From positions 1 to 15,538 of the forward strand of contig CAZDOQ010000030.1 of assembly GCA_964507035.1 (NCBI GenBank): DNA of 15,538 nucleotides. The letters are read 5' to 3'. The notes beneath the pieces are model-generated. The model made no database searches. It saw nothing but the letters and a program-made list of their open reading frames with translations, and had not been told where the DNA came from. Positions 13,906 through 15,538 of the stretch are shown in pieces; positions within the stretch are counted from its first letter, which is position 1; each line of letters starts with the position of its first letter. The stretch comes from Pseudolachnospira sp964507035. GTDB lineage: Bacteria; Bacillota; Clostridia; Lachnospirales; Lachnospiraceae. The position numbers and the translations under genes are program-made.

Positions 13906-14904
13906 ATGGTAAAAGGAATGCAGGAAGTAATGGAAGTAATGGAGAGGGTGAAGTCGGACCTGGCCGCCCAGGGCGGTCTGAAGCAGGTGATTTTTGTGGC
14001 CTGCGGCGGTTCCTTTGCCTCCTCCTACCCGGCCCGCTATCTCCTGGGCCAGGAGAGCAGCTTGAAGGTGCTGGGATACAACAGCAGTGAGTTTGTCAAC
14101 GCCACGCCCAAAACCGTGGGGCCGGGGACCCTGGTGATTGCCACTTCCACCAAGGCCACCGCAGAGACAGTGGAGGCTTTGAAGGTGGCCAAGGCCAAAG
14201 GCGCTGTGACCGTGGGGCTCTCCGGCTATTCGGATTCCCTGACGGCCCAGACGGCAGATTATTATGTTACCTACTATCACGCGGACGAGTGGTATCAGGA
14301 TCCCAGCCTGGTGCACTGCAACAGCCAGGGCACAGCGTTAAAGATTGCGTTCTGGCTGCTGAAGGAGTACGATGGATACGGAGCCTACAACAAGGCCATG
14401 GAGGCCTTTGAGAAGCTGCCGGAGATCTACGGCGCAGCCTATGAGAGCGTCAAAGCGGAGGCGGCCCAGTTTGCCATGACCTACAAAGATGATCCGGTGT
14501 GGAATGTGCTCAGCAGCGGAGCCGCCTGGGAGGTGGCCTACTCGGATGCCTTCTGCTTCTTCCAGGAGATGCAGACGGTCCACTGCGTTCCCATCCATTC
14601 CGGCGAGTATTTCCACGGGGCCTTTGAGACCTGCGACAAGGATCTGGCCATTCTGCTCTTTAAGAGCGTGGGCCGCACCCGTCCGTTGGACGAGCGGGCC
14701 GAGCGGTTCCTGAACCAGTTTGGCGGCCATCACTGGATTATCGACGCGGAGAAGCTGGAACTGGGACAGCTGGATCCCCAGGTGGTGGAATACTTCAACG
14801 CCCTGCTGCTACATCCTATCTCCAAACAATTCATTGCCGCCATGGGAGATGTGCGGATGCACCCCATGTCCTACCGCCGGTACATGTGGAAATTCAACTA
14901 TTAA
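13906..14904 (+). CDS. SIS-domain protein, fructoselysine-6-phosphate/fructose-asparagine-6-phosphate deglycase-like
   Basis: This 332-residue cytoplasmic protein has two sugar-isomerase (SIS) domains: about 20-160, starting IFVACGGSFASSYPARYLL, and about 190-330. Length and layout match FrlB/FraB, which split 6-phosphofructosyl-amino acids into glucose 6-phosphate and the amino acid. Glu221 (FFQEMQ) and His237 (SGEYFHG) are 16 residues apart, the same spacing as the catalytic Glu/His pair I recall in GlmS (488/504) and FraB (214/230). The end, DVRMHPMSYRRYMWKFNY, resembles the FrlB tail with its Arg-Arg-Tyr and final Tyr. ATG 13906 follows GAGGAG; ATG 13901 meets a stop at once. It closes the cluster opened by the PfkB kinase. 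A simple aldose-ketose isomerase role is the alternative. Confidence 0.88.
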   Translation: MVKGMQEVMEVMERVKSDLAAQGGLKQVIFVACGGSFASSYPARYLLGQESSLKVLGYNSSEFVNATPKTVGPGTLVIATSTKATAETVEALKVAKAKGAVTVGLSGYSDSLTAQTADYYVTYYHADEWYQDPSLVHCNSQGTALKIAFWLLKEYDGYGAYNKAMEAFEKLPEIYGAAYESVKAEAAQFAMTYKDDPVWNVLSSGAAWEVAYSDAFCFFQEMQTVHCVPIHSGEYFHGAFETCDKDLAILLFKSVGRTRPLDERAERFLNQFGGHHWIIDAEKLELGQLDPQVVEYFNALLLHPISKQFIAAMGDVRMHPMSYRRYMWKFNY

Positions 14905-14933
14905 TTTTTTAAGATTGCATTCTCCCAAATGAG

Positions 14934-14983
14934 TTTGCCGCCGGGGGCCTTCTGGACAAGGGAAGGTTTCCGGCGGCGTTTCT
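14934..14983 (+). terminator. Rho-independent terminator of the hydantoinase-deglycase unit
   Basis: GCCGCCGG (14937-14944) pairs with CCGGCGGC (14970-14977), with an inner CCTT/AAGG pairing, followed by GTTTCT. It lies 30 bases after the SIS gene. The T run is short, but the stem is strong. Confidence 0.7.
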
Positions 14984-15015
14984 ATAACATCTACTTCGGG
15001 TTTCACCAAGGAGCA

Positions 15016-15044
15016 TTGACATCTACCGGCACAGCCTTTATACT
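15016..15044 (+). promoter_or_regulatory. Near-consensus sigma-A promoter
   Basis: TTGACA (15016-15021), a spacer of exactly 17 bases and TATACT (15039-15044) form the best promoter match in the window. Transcription would start near 15051, giving a leader of about 165 bases before the small membrane protein gene. Confidence 0.75.
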
Positions 15045-15051
15045 ATGGGAA

Positions 15052-15077
15052 AAGGCAGACCTACGTCTGTCTGCCTT
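15052..15077 (+). other. Stem-loop at the 5' end of the leader RNA
   Basis: AAGGCAGAC (15052-15060) pairs perfectly with GTCTGCCTT (15069-15077) around an 8-base loop, beginning about one base after the predicted start site. It could stabilise the message. On the minus strand the same stem is followed by TTTCCC, so a minus-strand terminator is the alternative. Confidence 0.55.
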
Positions 15078-15216
15078 GAGATCTTCTCTGTTTTCTGTTT
15101 TGGCGCGAAGCCAGTATTCCCCATTTATATCAAAATACTTTTAGGATACAGGAATGTTCAAAAAAGCAGAAATGTTGCTGCAAAAGCGTGACATACGCAG
15201 GAAGGAGGCGGTGTAC

Positions 15217-15429
15217 ATGCCGGATTGGGCAGAACAGACGCAGGAACTAACGGGAAGGGCGCCGGAAGAGGCAGAGCGTTCTCTTTGGCCGAGTTTCCTG
15301 GCAGGGGTGGGCCGGGGCCTGTTGACGCTTGCCGGAACGGTATTGGTTTCCCTGGGGCTGACAGTATTGGTGAACCCGCCCCTGCGGGAGAACCTTTGGC
15401 AGTGGCTGCGGCAGCTATGGGGCGGCTGA
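15217..15429 (+). CDS. Small single-span membrane protein, unrecognised
   Basis: This 70-residue protein starts MPDWAEQTQELTGR. A charged N-terminal part (1-23) is followed by a small-residue-rich hydrophobic span at about 33-52 (LAGVGRGLLTLAG onward) and a short Trp-rich tail ending WLRQLWGG. AAGGAGG at 15202-15208 is eight bases before the ATG at 15217, which decides the start; the frame is also open upstream to 15154 without a ribosome site. I do not recognise the family. The strong promoter and the good ribosome site argue that it is a real, well-expressed gene. One predicted orientation puts the acidic N-terminus outside or inside equally well. No link to the sugar cluster is visible beyond adjacency, since a terminator separates them. 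Confidence 0.65.
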   Translation: MPDWAEQTQELTGRAPEEAERSLWPSFLAGVGRGLLTLAGTVLVSLGLTVLVNPPLRENLWQWLRQLWGG

Positions 15430-15538
15430 AGCAATGGGCGTGAAAGTTTCCCCGGCAAGAAATGTGGCTGAAGTGAATCAAGAGGACTTGAGTTTCCGCG
15501 AATTGCAATAAAAAGATGGATATGTCTTCCCAAAGTAC

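Larger units (their letters stand above)
14905..15216 (+). other. Gene-free stretch: terminator, promoter and leader
   Basis: It holds the terminator of the sugar cluster (14934-14983), a near-consensus promoter (15016-15044), a stem-loop at the predicted RNA 5' end (15052-15077) and about 140 bases of untranslated leader. No coding sequence is supported inside. Confidence 0.7.

Noticed and set aside
15141..15533. 130-codon minus-strand frame opposite the small membrane protein
   Set aside because: No ribosome site and no recognisable domain; the plus-strand gene has a promoter and a strong ribosome site.
1..15538. CRISPR array, tRNA or rRNA gene, insertion sequence, phage or defence genes
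   Set aside because: I looked for spaced repeats, cloverleaf-like ends and transposase or integrase motifs and saw none.

Overview
The window looks like chromosomal DNA of an anaerobic gut-type Firmicute of the class Clostridia, most likely near Oscillospiraceae or a neighbouring family. The grounds are GC-rich coding regions (rich in CGG, CTG and GGC codons) set against very AT-rich promoters, strong AGGAGG ribosome sites, an AT-rich TTG-start gene style, a DUF6054-type protein, and a lipoprotein-anchored Opp/Dpp binding protein. This assignment is inference, since no rRNA or other marker gene is present. No tRNA, CRISPR array, insertion sequence or phage gene was seen.

Left part (1-2242). 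A phosphoribosyltransferase-like gene (240-881, +) ends at a bidirectional terminator (about 897-961). A minus-strand unit converges on it: an HD-domain protein (2129-1641), a DUF6054-like protein (1615-1283) and an 80-codon remnant of a PLP-dependent threonine dehydratase (1235-993).

Central part (2243-14904, all +). A HutC/UTRA GntR regulator (2270-3001) is followed by a terminator. After a 400-base AT-rich control region come a PfkB kinase resembling fructoselysine/fructose-asparagine kinases (3403-4299), a complete five-gene Opp/Dpp ABC transporter (two ATPases, two permeases, lipoprotein; 4358-9776), two hairpins and an internal AT-rich promoter region, the two subunits of an ATP-dependent hydantoinase/oxoprolinase (hyuA 10032-12092, hyuB 12094-13839), and a SIS-domain protein resembling the FrlB/FraB deglycases (13906-14904). 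A GC-rich terminator follows.

How the genes may work together (inference). Kinase plus SIS deglycase is the known core of Amadori-product (N-fructosyl amino acid) catabolism: phosphorylation at C6, then cleavage to glucose 6-phosphate and a free amino acid. The unusual part is a hydantoinase/oxoprolinase pair in the same gene cluster. An N-fructosylated lactam or hydantoin cannot form the imine a deglycase needs, so ATP-driven ring opening would have to come before deglycation. I therefore propose a pathway for a cyclised Amadori compound, such as N-fructosyl-5-oxoproline or a related cyclic amide. The GntR regulator probably controls the whole set: AT-rich palindrome-like elements overlap the promoter regions of gntR, the kinase and hyuA, and the gntR and hyuA elements agree at 17 of 20 positions.

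Right end (14905-15538). A near-consensus promoter (TTGACA-17-TATACT) with a 9-bp stem-loop at the predicted 5' end of its RNA leads, about 165 bases later, to an unrecognised 70-residue single-membrane-span protein. Nothing could be supported after 15429.
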